Source: Diphasiastrum complanatum
Taxonomy: Eukaryota > Streptophyta > Lycopodiopsida > Lycopodiales > Lycopodiaceae
Length of the DNA stretch: 64,000 nt
Assembly: GCA_029204225.1 (NCBI GenBank)
Contig: CM055095.1
Coordinates: 44,109,184 to 44,173,183, forward strand
Direction of reading: 5' to 3'
Shown: piece after piece, positions 34,444 through 44,560 of the stretch
Layout of the letters: each line of letters begins with the position of its first letter
How positions within the stretch are numbered: the first letter of the stretch is position 1
Notes under the pieces: model-generated
The model's input: the letters and a program-made list of their open reading frames with translations, nothing else
The model's database searches: none
Told to the model about the DNA's origin: nothing
Made by a program: the position numbers and the translations under genes

Positions 34444-35327
34444 GATGTGGGGAGACCGAAGATGACAGATTGGTTAAAGATATGGGAAATGTATGTGGCA
34501 ATAATGTGAGCAACTGGTTTTAGGAAGTCCATACTTAGGAGGTCAATATCAGTGGCTTTTTGGGTTTGACCATTTTGGATGGCGTTTTCAACCATGGACG
34601 GGGTGAAGAGGGTGAATTCTGAAGGGCGTGGGGAAAGAGAAATGGAAAGAGAGTCAACTGTATAAAGCTTAGTAGCATAATTTATCCATGACTCAATAGC
34701 AATAGGAGTGGGTTTATAAGGGTTTTTAGGGAACATCCGCCAAAAGAAATTGGAGGATGGGGAGGCAATAGCATCAACAAGTTTTTGTCCCAAGGACTGG
34801 ACATAAGCTGTCTTTTTTTTCAGAGTCACTTTGTGATATTCTTTTTGTTTCAAGGCTAGGGTGTGAGGAGAGTGGTATCTAGCGTAAACAACTTGTTTAT
34901 GCAGTGAGAAGCACTTTGTATCATACCATTTGTTGTGGGTGTGTTTATGCGAAGAGAAGGTTTTCAAAGGATAGGCAATATTGGCAGATTGCAAAAGAGA
35001 TTGAGATAAAAAGACATCTTGTTGGTCAACTGAGGAGGTGAAGGGAAAGTCACGGAGAAAAGTAATTAGGGACTCGATGTAAAGGGGAAAACCAGATGGA
35101 GAGAAAACCGGGCGATGGTGATGAATGGGACGGTGTGTTGTGAATGTGGTACTATGATGTCCAAGGGATAGAAGTAGGAGGGAGTGATCAGAAATGGTAG
35201 GAGGTATAATGTGGAAGGTACGAAGAAATGGGATCAAAGCCTGTGACCCAATGAAGTAGTCAACAACACTATGTCCTCCTCCATGTGGGTGACAGGGAAA
35301 AAAAGATGATGAAGGCCAGCAAAGCAA
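34227..35327 (-). pseudogene. LINE E ORF2 linker (in inverted segment)
   Basis: 366 open codons from the endonuclease end (PPTISDHSLLLLSLG, with SDH) through the linker (HNKWYDTKCFSLHKQVVYAR, SSNFFWRMFPKNP, GLPTSWCTNLLHPILKVGDP) to the RT entrance (YRTIMISHTMAKLYGSVLQS). One of the longest open frames in the window. Confidence 0.85.
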
Positions 35328-35950
35328 AATGGTTAAGGATGGGCCTCTGCTAAACCGATCAGCTGCTTTCCAAAGTGGGTAGCTGGAGTATCTGCATCCT
35401 GTGAGGTCCTGTCAAAGCCCATATCTAATGTGTGAACCTGTAGAAAGTCACTCTTTGCATGAAACGCAGCCTGCTTGATGCTCGTTCGAGCATTAAAATC
35501 CCTTGCTAAAAGAATAAGGCCTCGCTGTGCAAAGTTGACTATATCATCTGAGAGAGCCTAGAAAGGGTCACTACCAAAATCTGCAAAAGATGATGTCTGT
35601 GGTGCAAAGTAACAAACTGCAAGAAAGAGGTCATGAGAAAGCCCCAAACAGTGACCAAAGAACTGAAACCAAATAAAACGTGCAAATGGATCACTTTTGA
35701 CCAGTTTAAAATGAGAACTGAAAACATCCTTGGTGAGACATGCAACACCACCAGAACCACGGGAGGTCTTCCCTCTCACGAAGGGCCGATGCGCTGAGTG
35801 CCAGGTGCAGTCTTGTATGGATGGGAGCGGTCTATATAATGATTCATGAGTCTCTGCTAACTAAAGGATATAACATTTCAGCATGAAAGAATGGAAATCG
35901 CATGCTGAAGAAGATGATAGTATGCCATTTTAACTCCAAAAACCAATATG
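35328..35950 (-). pseudogene. LINE E endonuclease (in inverted segment)
   Basis: Frame 35558-35779: RGKTSRGSGGVACLTKDVF, LGLSHDLFLAVCYFAPQTSS, then a stop and LLARDFNARTSIKQAAFH, where the usual GDFNAR has R in place of G. The early WNCNG part is decayed (stop near 35925). Confidence 0.8.
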
Positions 35951-35957
35951 CAAAGGC

Positions 35958-36950
35958 TTAGGGATCTCGGGCTATTCCTTTGCCTGGGAGCCCCGAATCC
36001 CTATTGAGAAATTTTATCAAAAGATTTTGGTTTGCCTTCAATAAAAGCCACCCATTGATTTCTTGCATTTGCATCCTGGATAATCTGTTTCCTGGCTTGC
36101 CATTGTGTGTAAGGTCATCATCCATAAAAATAAAGGTCACTTTTAATTTGGCTCTAAGGCGTAAAGCTGCGTTGTGGTTGTTCATAGAGCGAAACTTGAT
36201 AAACAAGACATTAGTGTCAAACTTACTTCTCCAAGTTGTATCAAATCCATCCGTGGTGTGTGTGAGCATAGTTAAAAGCAGCTCTTTTGCCTCTTGAATG
36301 GGCTTATCCCCGTCGGGAATCCCTCTAACCCGGATATTAAGGGCTTCTTTAGCCCTTCTTTCTTGGTCTAAAAAGACATCTTCTAGTGTAGAATTCACAA
36401 ATGCATGTTGAACCGAGCTTGAAGATTCGACCTAACCATCGTTTTTGAAACGCGCTGCCCATGTCTTCGTTTCTTCCACTTGTTTCTCAAGGCTGGATAT
36501 TTTGTTCGAAGTCTCCTCCAAAACATTCTTTTGAGGGATATGTTCCGCAATCCGTTGCTTAAGATATACATTTTCTTGTTCAAGCTGCTCCATTCGCTCT
36601 TTAACCCCACAGAGATCCAAAACCAGCTTGCCGTTCTCAATTTCAAAGAAGTGTAATTGTCTTTTGAGACCGATGATATCTTGCCGAATAAAGCTAATGT
36701 CATAAGCAAAGAGACCTTCACTAGGTTCGGAAGGGGTATAATCAACTGTGGGTAGTTGATTAACCGCAAATGTTTCGACAGCCGGGCGGGCATCCGTCTT
36801 GGATTCAGATGCAGATGTGATGGACGGATTAAAAGTGGATGTGATGGATAGACTTGAAGCAGGTACGATGGCAGGAGTAGGTACCAAAAACTCAGGTGTG
36901 AGGGACAGGGGGTTGTTTTCCGGGCCAGTAGGGCTCGGTTCAGCTTCCAT
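35958..36950 (-). pseudogene. LINE E ORF1 (in inverted segment)
   Basis: Starts MEAEPSPTGPENNPLSLTPE at 36950, with coiled-coil text LKRQLHFFEIENGKLVLDL and EQENVYLKQRIAEH. It shares ETSNKISSLEKQVEETK with LINE H ORF1, so E and H are one subfamily. A stop near 36432 precedes EALNIRVRGIPDGDKPIQEA and LFIKFRSMNNHNAAL (35958-36398); the C-terminal end shifts frame after MDDDLTHN. Confidence 0.85.
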
Positions 36951-36988
36951 AGCAGGGCGTGGTGGAGAGTGGGGGGAGTTACCTCCCC

Positions 36989-37699
36989 CTCATTCATAGA
37001 GTCTCGGAGCTTCATTCATCCAGATATGTTGCTGCAGCTTTCGCATCCTCTCACACTCTAGCTAGTCAGCAGGCTAAGTCCTCATGGTTTCAATGTGTTT
37101 CTGACCTTTTGAGTACGCGGGCTTTATCTATATCTGATCTCCCGAATGGGACACACGCATATATCCGCCAGCAGATTTACAGAGCTTACATCAGCACAGT
37201 GTGGTCTCACCCAGATCCATCACGGATCAAGCTTCATTTTTATCACACTCATCTTCTTCAGCTTGATGTTTCCGGGCTTCCCATTCAGCCGGGTTACTTG
37301 TCTCGGACGTTATCTTTCGGCCTGCGTTATCGTCTCGGTCAACTTAGGGTCTCTTCTCACCAGCTTGCTATTGAGATAGGCAGATACACAGATACACCTC
37401 AACCGCTACGGGTTTGTCGATGCTGCTCTTTACAGGAGATTGAGGATGAGTTCCATTTCATTTTCCAATGTCCGGCCTACTGTGAGATCAGAGGCAGATA
37501 CCATTGCTTATACAGAGATACTCCACTTACACTTGGTTCTTTCCTTGCCTTCTCAGATGCGAGATGTGCTGGTTTATTATTACGAGAGATGTTTACTCTG
37601 AGATCTTCCTCTTTATTGGATGCTTCTGATGTGGATCATAGCCAGTCCCACACTTTTTCCAGAAGAGGGAGAGAGATGAGACTTCTAAAAGTGAGATAG
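36989..37699 (+). pseudogene. LINE E ORF2 C-terminal region (direct segment)
   Basis: Frame to 37699 reads LIHRVSELHSSRYVAAAFAS, GTHAYIRQQIYRAYISTVWS, RVCRCCSLQEIEDEFHFIFQ-C (complete CCHC knuckle) and AYCEIRGRYHCLYRD. Open to its stop. The ORF appears to begin at 36959 only because inverted 5'UTR sequence happens to be open there. Confidence 0.88.
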
Positions 37700-38014
37700 A
37701 CATTCCAGTACGACGATTGAAGCTCCAGCGTCCTCTTCGCTCCTCCAGGCCCAGGCTCTTCACCGGAGGCCAACGCCTACTTCTCACCATATCACGCAGT
37801 TTTTTATATCCACTTAGCCAGATAGTTAATTTTTGTCAATTTTCTCTTTCCCTCTGTGTAGCTGGTGGTTAAGCTACTGATATTGTACCCTCGACAGAGC
37901 TGGAGGTTAAGCTTTGTTTTTCTCTCTGTTTTCTTGTGCTGGTTTACCTTTTAGGAATAAGTCCTACGTGGACAATGCTCCCTCTTTTTTGATGTACTTT
38001 CTAGTTGTCTTTTG

Positions 38015-38064
38015 TGCCCTCGGGCACTTGATAAATATTAATATGATTTTAATTCTAATTCCAA

Positions 38065-38149
<85 letters not shown>
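38015..38149 (+). promoter_or_regulatory. LINE E 3' hairpin and CT tail
   Basis: GTGCC-CTCG-GGCAC (38015-38028), then an AT-rich spacer with ATTAATATG instead of ATTAATAAAG, then about 40 CT units (38071-38149). LINE F 5'UTR follows directly. Confidence 0.8.
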
Positions 38150-38152
<3 letters not shown>

Positions 38153-38356
38153 TGGGCGCCAGCGGATCTCCATGGCCTAGCGATGGCTGTCCTCCATCAC
38201 GCTTCCTCCATCGCACCTGCTCCATCTGATGGCGGATCTGCTGTCCATCACATTTCTGCATTTTTGCACCTGTCCTCCATCGCTGATCTGCTGGCTCTAT
38301 CGTTGTCTTCCATCGCACCTGTTGTCCCTCATCGCTGATCTGCTGGATTCCTCATA
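38150..38356 (+). promoter_or_regulatory. LINE F 5'UTR
   Basis: About 200 bp with degenerate repeats of GATCTGCTGG and CTCCATCGCACCTG, starting right after the LINE E tail and ending at the ORF1 ATG. Likely contains the internal promoter. Confidence 0.55.
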
Positions 38357-39265
38357 ATGCCACGTCGCAAAGGAGTCCTTGCCACCACTTTTGAGCCATC
38401 CTTCGTTTCCAACAATGCTTCAACATCTCCCTTACAGCCAGATCCACCTACCCGTCCTCCTCCTATGCCTGTTGCGGTTCCTATCTCTCCATCAAACCCT
38501 ATTCTTGACAATAATGAAACTACTGTAGCTATTCCCTTGACTCCAAACACTCCAGAAGCACCTGTTTCTTTCCCTCCATATGCATTGGTCAAACTTCGTC
38601 GGGATGATCAACTCCGTCTATTTGAATACCTCAATAATCACATAGAGCAACTGGCTTCTCATGATTCCCTGCTTTTAGTGGCGCAATCGCATCTTCAGAA
38701 GTTGGATACTTCCATTCAAGAACTCAAGAACGAAGTTGCAGTTATAAAAAGTGAAGCTTCTTCCCAAATTGCTACTTCGGCAAAAATCCATCAGCTTGAA
38801 AATCAAGTGGAACGACTCCATACGGCTGTCCAGTCATGGGCAGATGTGCTTAAAGGTTCGTCTCCAATTATCTCTCCACCTCCGCCTTCACCTTCGCTTA
38901 TCTCAGCCACGTTCACTGAGAGCTGTCTGCGAAAGCATAAAGCTCTCAATGTTCGTGTTAGAGGTATTCCGAACTCTCAAAATGTTGTTGTAGAAGCTGA
39001 GAAGTTTTTGGAAGGACATCTTCAACACCATAAAAAGGAATGGAAACTGCCTGGCGACCTAAGAAGGACCTGGATACTTGTCATCCGCTTCACATCAATG
39101 TCTCACCGGCGTGGAGTTCTAGGGAAGAGATTCAAATTGCAAGAAACCAAAATCTACTTGGACGAAGATCTTACCTTCATCCAAGTTCAAGAACGTAAGA
39201 AGGCAAGACAAGAAGCTCTATCAACTGGCAAACGGCTTATCTATCGTGATGGTATTATCATATAG
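38357..39265 (+). CDS. LINE F ORF1 protein, intact (302 aa)
   Basis: Uninterrupted from MPRRKGVLATTFEPSFVSN to a TAG. Residues 1-75 are Pro/Ser/Thr-rich. About 80-165 is a coiled coil (LRLFEYLNNHIEQLASHDSL, IHQLENQVERLHTAVQSWAD). About 195-260 is RRM-like (KALNVRVRGIPNSQNVVVEA, ILVIRFTSMSHRRGVL). About 265-302 is the C-terminal domain (LDEDLTFIQVQERKKARQEA, GKRLIYRDG). This matches the L1 ORF1p layout: a nucleic-acid chaperone that packages LINE RNA. It is the best preserved ORF1 here and could act in trans. Whether it is expressed is unknown. Confidence 0.85.
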   Translation: MPRRKGVLATTFEPSFVSNNASTSPLQPDPPTRPPPMPVAVPISPSNPILDNNETTVAIPLTPNTPEAPVSFPPYALVKLRRDDQLRLFEYLNNHIEQLASHDSLLLVAQSHLQKLDTSIQELKNEVAVIKSEASSQIATSAKIHQLENQVERLHTAVQSWADVLKGSSPIISPPPPSPSLISATFTESCLRKHKALNVRVRGIPNSQNVVVEAEKFLEGHLQHHKKEWKLPGDLRRTWILVIRFTSMSHRRGVLGKRFKLQETKIYLDEDLTFIQVQERKKARQEALSTGKRLIYRDGIII

Positions 39266-39464
39266 TTAATGATAATTCTGAGATAGAATCAGAGATAGAG
39301 AAATGAAGAGATGTCCAGTTGAACATGTAAATGGTCTACGTATCATATAATCCTGGCTATAGGACTCTCTTCCTAGTTAGTTTGTTTGTTTTTTCTACTT
39401 TGACGACACGGATCCGTCTTGTGTCCACAACTTAGTTGATGTACTTGTTCGTCTTATACGCACT

Positions 39465-39975
39465 TATGCTACGGGAGATGGTCTTGTTGCGCCAGGATAT
39501 GTACCAGATAGCTCACCAACCACATCCTAGCTCTCAGGCTCAGATTACGTCTTTCTTCACCAGGAGACGAACACTGTCTGATGACGATGACGAAGACATA
39601 CTACCTCACCGATGTCAGAGACAGTGTATCACTCATAGTCATGCAGCAGTTCGCACTTCACGCCATGTTACGAGAACACACAGTTTTCACCCTCCTAGAC
39701 GACGTCAGTGACGGCCCATGTTACCTCCTGTTGCAGCTCATATCACATCCTTTTTCAGCAGCAGCACTACATGATATTACTCTACTCCTGGCAGCTATTT
39801 TGCTCCCCCCTTATGGATAGTTGGCAGTTTGTAATTTCCAGTTATATGCTCATTTCTCTTTTATGTATAGTTTTTTCTTGCAAACGTTTATATACACTCC
39901 CTTGGTTTTCACATACTCGACATGTACTCCATTTGGTCTTATATGCCTTTTGGCATGGAAAAGACATTAATAAAG

Positions 39976-40052
<77 letters not shown>
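39465..40052 (+). mobile_element. LINE G, 5'-truncated 3' end
   Basis: Begins inside the ORF2 C-terminus (LMLREMVLLRQDMYQIAHQP, frame 39436-39711) and matches LINE D near 32490 onward. It has the hairpin ATGCC-TTTT-GGCAT (39943-39956), ATTAATAAAG and a CT tail at 39982-40052. Confidence 0.85.
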
Positions 40053-40055
<3 letters not shown>

Positions 40056-40443
40056 GCGGAAGTGTAAGACTATCTTTGGGGAAGTTCGATGAGGCTGAGC
40101 AGGACCTTACCACAGCCATGCGCTTAGCTCCCAATGCATCAGTGCCTTTCCTCAATCGTGCAATTGCATATGAGTATGACTACGCTTGAAGATTTTCCAA
40201 TGTATTGAAAGTGGACTAATTAAAAAACGATACCGTTGCCAAAAATGCTAGCACTGCTCAGGCACTTGAGTGATATCAGGGAGCAATCCAGATGAGTATG
40301 CTGCATCGTACAATCTAGGTAATGTGGATGTTCATGTAAAGGACTATCCTGCTGCATTGGTAACGTATGAGAGAGCATCCACGTTAGCTCCTGGTATTGC
40401 TGGATATCGACTGAAACAAGCTTTAGTTCTGTTTCAAATATGA
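40053..40443 (+). pseudogene. Retrocopy of a TPR-protein transcript fragment
   Basis: Starting straight after the LINE G tail, shifting frames read LGKFDEAEQDLTTAMRLAPN-ASVPFLNRA and, open at 40285-40443, NPDEYAASYNLGNVDVHVKD then YPAALVTYERASTLAPGIAG. A-x(4)-A-L and Y.LGN..... spacing are TPR features; the second part resembles plant chloroplast TPR proteins. Two stops and a frameshift separate the parts. No intron is visible across the readable blocks. Confidence 0.65.
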
Positions 40444-40525
40444 GATAACGGAGTTGTAGCAGCAAAGTAAGATCAAATGCAACGAGGCAAAAGTTCCATT
40501 CAGAAGAGGGAATGCAAGGCACATT

Positions 40526-40634
40526 GACGGAGCTAGAAGAGTTTTACGTGGCATTAGTGAGGAGCTTCTTTTTATAGACTGGAAAGGAGTCCTTCTGACG
40601 GGAATTATCTTTGGAGCTTTGCAATTGACTGGCC
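40526..40634 (+). pseudogene. Retrocopy fragment of a CPBP (CAAX/Abi) intramembrane protease
   Basis: VLRGISEELLFIDWKGVLLT then GIIFGALQLTG resembles the SEELLF...W.GVL..GIIFGALH core of CPBP glutamic proteases. The Arg of the EExxxR catalytic motif and about eight following residues are missing, and the His of ALH is Gln. Only about 35 residues are recognisable. It follows the TPR fragment within 100 bp, so the two look like a chimeric retrocopy. Confidence 0.55.
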
Positions 40635-40932
40635 TTTGCAACCTTCACATGCCATTATTGCCTAGATTCTGACTCCTGAATTCAGAGGATTCAAGCCTGT
40701 GACTTCAGCAACTCATTGAAAGGGAATCGGGCCACTTTCTCACTCCTAGCCAGCTCTCCATCTGCATTGACACCACTCTCCGCTTCTTGCCAGCACCGTA
40801 GGTTCTGGAGAGGAAGAACCATCTGGAGCAATTAGCACAGATCTTGAGTCAAACATAGCAATCGAGTATTTCCAAGGCTCTGACGGGTTGGCCCGCCCTT
40901 GTCATACCTGCTCGCCTTGTCCCTACTTGGAT
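40635..40932 (+). other. Unassigned DNA / possible LINE H 5'UTR
   Basis: No protein domain. It ends at the LINE H ORF1 and therefore may include that element's 5'UTR. Confidence 0.4.
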
Positions 40933-41700
40933 ATGGAACCAGCTACACCTCCCTCTGCTCTCCCTCCTAATCCTTCTACTCCTCCTCCATTTGTGCTATC
41001 TAAGGTCTCACCTCCAACTATCCCTCGCTCTATTCTACCGGAAGACGTTCATTATCATGTTGGGCAGTTGTATGCACTATTTTCAGAAGTACAAGGAGAA
41101 AATGCAGCACTCAAATTGGAGGTTCAAAAATTGCGGGATGAGATCAGCCAGCTGCGAACTCTATTACCATCATCTACTACGGATCTTGCAGAAACTTCTA
41201 ACAAGATTTCCAGCCTTGAGAAACAAGTAGAAGAGACGAAATCTTGGGCAGCACTGTTTAAAAAAGATAATGGTATAATAGATTTGCCTACCAATATTTC
41301 AATTGACTTAAGATTAGAAAGCATGTTTTCGAAGCAAGAGAAAAGATCCAAAAAAACCCTTAATATTAGAGTGAGAGGCATCCCAAATGCTGGAAAACCG
41401 CTTGAGGAAGCCAAGGATTTACTTTGCAATAAACTCTCACACTCAACTGAGGGATTTGAAACTGCTTGGAGAGGCAAGTATGATGAGAATGTTCTATTTA
41501 TTAAATTCCGGTCTCTTGTACATCGTAATGTTGCCTTGAAACTTCGAGCCAAGCTGAAAGCGACTTTTATTTTTATGGACAATGATTCAACTCATACGCA
41601 ATGGCTAGCAAGGAAAAAAATCATACAAGAAGCTAAGGAAAAAGGGCAATGGGTGGTGTTTATTGACGGCACACGACGATACTATGAGCGCTCACTATAG
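40933..41700 (+). CDS. LINE H ORF1 protein, intact
   Basis: Open from MEPATPPSALPPNPSTPPPF to a TAG at 41700, about 255 aa; an upstream in-frame ATG at 40888 would add 15. I prefer 40933 because LINE E ORF1 also starts ME-P. Pro-rich N-terminus; coiled coil (LYALFSEVQGENAALKLEVQ, ETSNKISSLEKQVEETKSWA); RRM-like (TLNIRVRGIPNAGKPLEEAK, NVLFIKFRSLVHRNVAL); CTD (IFMDNDSTHTQWLARKKIIQ). An RNA chaperone by family analogy. Confidence 0.82.
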   Translation: MEPATPPSALPPNPSTPPPFVLSKVSPPTIPRSILPEDVHYHVGQLYALFSEVQGENAALKLEVQKLRDEISQLRTLLPSSTTDLAETSNKISSLEKQVEETKSWAALFKKDNGIIDLPTNISIDLRLESMFSKQEKRSKKTLNIRVRGIPNAGKPLEEAKDLLCNKLSHSTEGFETAWRGKYDENVLFIKFRSLVHRNVALKLRAKLKATFIFMDNDSTHTQWLARKKIIQEAKEKGQWVVFIDGTRRYYERSL

Positions 41701-41742
41701 GGACTTGGGGCTCCCGGGCATGGGAGCAGCCCGAGATCCCCT

Positions 41743-42595
41743 ATGTCGCTTCGTAATGGCTTTTGGAATTGTAATGGCTTCCACTCTTCCTCTACTGCAG
41801 TTGACTTGCAGTCCTATCTTGCTCGTACAGATATTTTACTGCTAGCAGAGACTCATGAATCTCAAATTCGTCCTCTTCCTATGATGACAAATTTCTCTTG
41901 GCACTCAGTTTTTAGACCATTCCTACAAGGGAAGACCTCCAGAGGCTCACGTGGGGTGGCATGCTTATACAGAGACCAGTATAGTCATACTTTTAAGTTG
42001 GTTAAGAAAGATCCGTACGCATGTTTTATATGGTTACAGTTAGTTGGGCATTCCCTAGGCTTGGCTAGAGATATCTTCCTGGCAGTATGTTATATTGCTC
42101 CTCAAAGTTCGACATTTGTAGACTATGGTGGGGACCCTTTTCAGGTTTTGTCATAGGATATTTCTATCTTTTCTCCCCAGGGATATGTACCTTTGGCAGG
42201 TGACTTTAACGCACGGACGGCCACCAAACAGACGGAATTTTATGCGATGACAGATTATCTCCAGCTTCATGCTTTGGATACAAGTCTTGAGCGGACATCT
42301 CATGATGAGGCTACCCCTTCTACTACATTGCGAAGGACGTCGACTCTCTTAACACGGACTTCCTCAAACCTGTCCCCCAGCTTCTCTCTTCTTACATTGC
42401 CCACACTTTTAACTTGGCTGTTACCTCGGGCTTCCCCACCAACTGGTGCATGAACCTTCTCCATCCCATTCTCAAGGCTGGTGATCCAATGAACGTGGAT
42501 AACTATCGCACTCTCATGATCAGTCACACGATGGCGAAGTTTTATGGCTCAGTTCTGTAGTCTATGCTTGGATCCCAGGCGGAATCAGATGAGTG
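41743..42595 (+). pseudogene. LINE H ORF2 endonuclease and RT remnant
   Basis: Frame 41743-42156 opens MSLRNGFWNCNGFHSSSTAV with LLLAETHESQIRPLPMM and DIFLAVCYIAPQSSTF. After a stop, MAGDFNARTATKQTEFYAMT. Near 42310 the text jumps to the linker/RT entrance (VTSGFPTNWCMNLLHPILKA, LMISHTMAKFYGSVL) in another frame, then stops. Catalytic RT residues are absent. Confidence 0.8.
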
Positions 42596-43599
42596 GTGTT
42601 TAACACAAATCGGCATCATATGAGAGATGACGCTTATTATTATGATGGACGACAGCTAATACTCAACACGCCCTTGAAGAAGCTAAAAGTTTCCTTGAAA
42701 GTACACTTGAGCACCATACTAGAGACCTAGATTTAGCACAGAGAACAACACGGGACAACACTACTTAATCATCCGCTTTTGATCCCTAGAGAGCAGTCAT
42801 GATGTTGTACATTGTAGAGCCAAGCTACGAGGTTCTCCAATTTATATCGATGATGATCTTACGTACATATAGGTTGAAGAGAGACGTAAGGCCTTTCAGG
42901 AAGCTAACATGACAGGTAGACGTGTTATTTACAGGGATGGTCGAATCCAATGCATTACGCCTAAGGACTCCACAAAATCAGTAATTGGGGCGCCCGGTAT
43001 TGGGAGCATACTGCGGCCCATTCACGCCGCTTGCAAATTGGGATTTGGAACTATAACGGCATACATCCATCGTCCACTGCTGGTAATTATATTGACTTCA
43101 TAGGTGGGAGAGGTATACTACTCTTCATGGAAACTCATGAGTCGGGAGAGAGGATTACCTTTTTTTCCAGGTTACAGATGGGACTCAGTCTACCGACATA
43201 GCGTTGTCGATTACCTCATGGGATCACCATCCTCCAGATCCCTCATACATGACTTTCATATTCCTCCTGTCACTCTCTCTAATCATTCCTTCCTTTCCTT
43301 CAGTCTTGGGAGTATCTCTTCATCTCGAAAGTTCTCACCCCCATCATTGCTTTGATCACTCACTTGTTCCAACCTATCATCGCTCGCTTATCCCTTTGCT
43401 CCACATCTTCCCACATCACAGCTTGCTAGAAGCGCAAGCGTCCTTCCTTACTAGTGCACTCGATGAGAGTCGTTCACACCATAACCTTGTCACACACATG
43501 CACGCATACACACCCCTCATCTCTTACGCTCCACTCGCCGTATCTATACCCATTTACTTCGTCGTAAGAAGCGAACCTCTGATGATTTAGAAGAGAAAC

Positions 43600-44560
43600 A
43601 ACTTATTGGACTTCCCCTTAGCTCTTCCACGGGTGCCTTTTGGCGTTTGTTCATTCCCCGTGCTCCACCTCCAATCCTCATTGACTTGCACATATGGTCC
43701 GATTATGCAATCCCCTTATATACTATTCATACTGACACACCTATTTCCATCTCCCCAAGACCTTCTAAGTTCACCACTTCACTGCTGTTATGGTCCATAA
43801 TGCCATCAAAAAACTGAACACATGTAAAGTCAGTGAAATAGATGATCTTGAATCTAAGTTATTGATCCATGTTGCTGATTTGTTATCCCCTCTCTTCTAC
43901 CTTACTCAATCAAGCCGTTGTTATTGGTTTCCCCTCTTCTATTATCATTCATCCTTCACACGCTGCTGACACACTCTCCCCTACACTAGCCGTTTAGACA
44001 TAGCAGTGGTATTCTTGAGCAGATCTGGGGTACTATTGGGGTTAAGCAAGGGTACTCTCTTTCACCAGTTCACCTGGACCATACATTGATGAGTTGGAGA
44101 GGGTCGGTGATGGTTGTAGACTTGGTGTGGCGGTGATGGTTGTTTGGTGATATTCTAATTGCTATTCGCCTCTATACGGATGATGTGGTACCAACTCTCA
44201 TACCAGAGAGGGATTACAAAGATAGTTGGATTGCTTACATACCTTTTGTGCCCGTTGGGGCTTACGGGTGAACATTTCGAAGACCAAAGTCATGGTCTTC
44301 AACACTTCTCAAGCTTTCATGCAACGCCCAAAGCTTACTTTTGATGGACAGCCTCTAGATGTGGTTCATTCATACACTTACCTGGGTGTGCCCTTCACTG
44401 GTCCTACGTTCAGTATGAGACAGGCGGCTACTTCTAGACTCGAGAAAGGTCACTCTTCCCTTGTTTAATTGGAGAGGTTTTGTTTCCGTAAGTCCATTCG
44501 AGATGCCAGGAGTAAGTGTAGACTTTTCGACACCATTGTCACCCCTTCAGCCTTGTATGT
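43600..44560 (+). pseudogene. LINE I linker and RT
   Basis: Linker text STGAFWR.FIPRAPPPI and ISPRPSKFTT at 43620-43780. The RT restarts near 44000 (TIGVKQGYSLSPV) and shows LYTDDVV (YTDD) near 44173. Frame 44226-44468 has CARWGLRVNISKTKVMVFNT. The fingers and first palm motif are deleted. Confidence 0.78.

Larger units (their letters stand above)
33289..38149 (+). mobile_element. LINE E, 5'-inverted (twin-primed) insertion
   Basis: The 3' portion (36989-38149) is plus-strand: ORF2 C-terminus, 3'UTR, hairpin, CT tail. The 5' portion (33289-36988) is inverted: ORF1, endonuclease, linker and RT read on the minus strand. The inverted part ends in FQIIT and the direct part starts LIHRV. Intact copies read FQLITYIQRV (D) or FQLIAYIQRV (J), so nothing was lost at the inversion. 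This is the architecture produced by twin priming. Confidence 0.9.
38150..39464 (+). mobile_element. LINE F, ORF1-only half-LINE
   Basis: 5'UTR (38150-38356), complete ORF1 (38357-39265), then about 200 bp of 3'UTR-like sequence ending GATGTACTTGTTCGTCTTATA, which matches LINE 3'UTRs up to the base of the terminal hairpin. No endonuclease or RT lies between. The sequence then passes into LINE G, so its own hairpin and tail are missing. Confidence 0.6.
40933..42656 (+). mobile_element. LINE H, internally deleted
   Basis: Intact ORF1, then the endonuclease start, then two joins that drop the end of the endonuclease plus part of the linker (near 42310) and most of the RT (near 42595). It ends in RT thumb text (DDAYYYDGRQL) at about 42656, where LINE I ORF1 starts. 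Same subfamily as LINE E. Confidence 0.82.

Noticed and set aside
33289-38149. Two independent LINE insertions in opposite orientation at LINE E
   Set aside because: The inverted part ends and the direct part begins at adjacent codons of the same region, which two random insertions would not produce.
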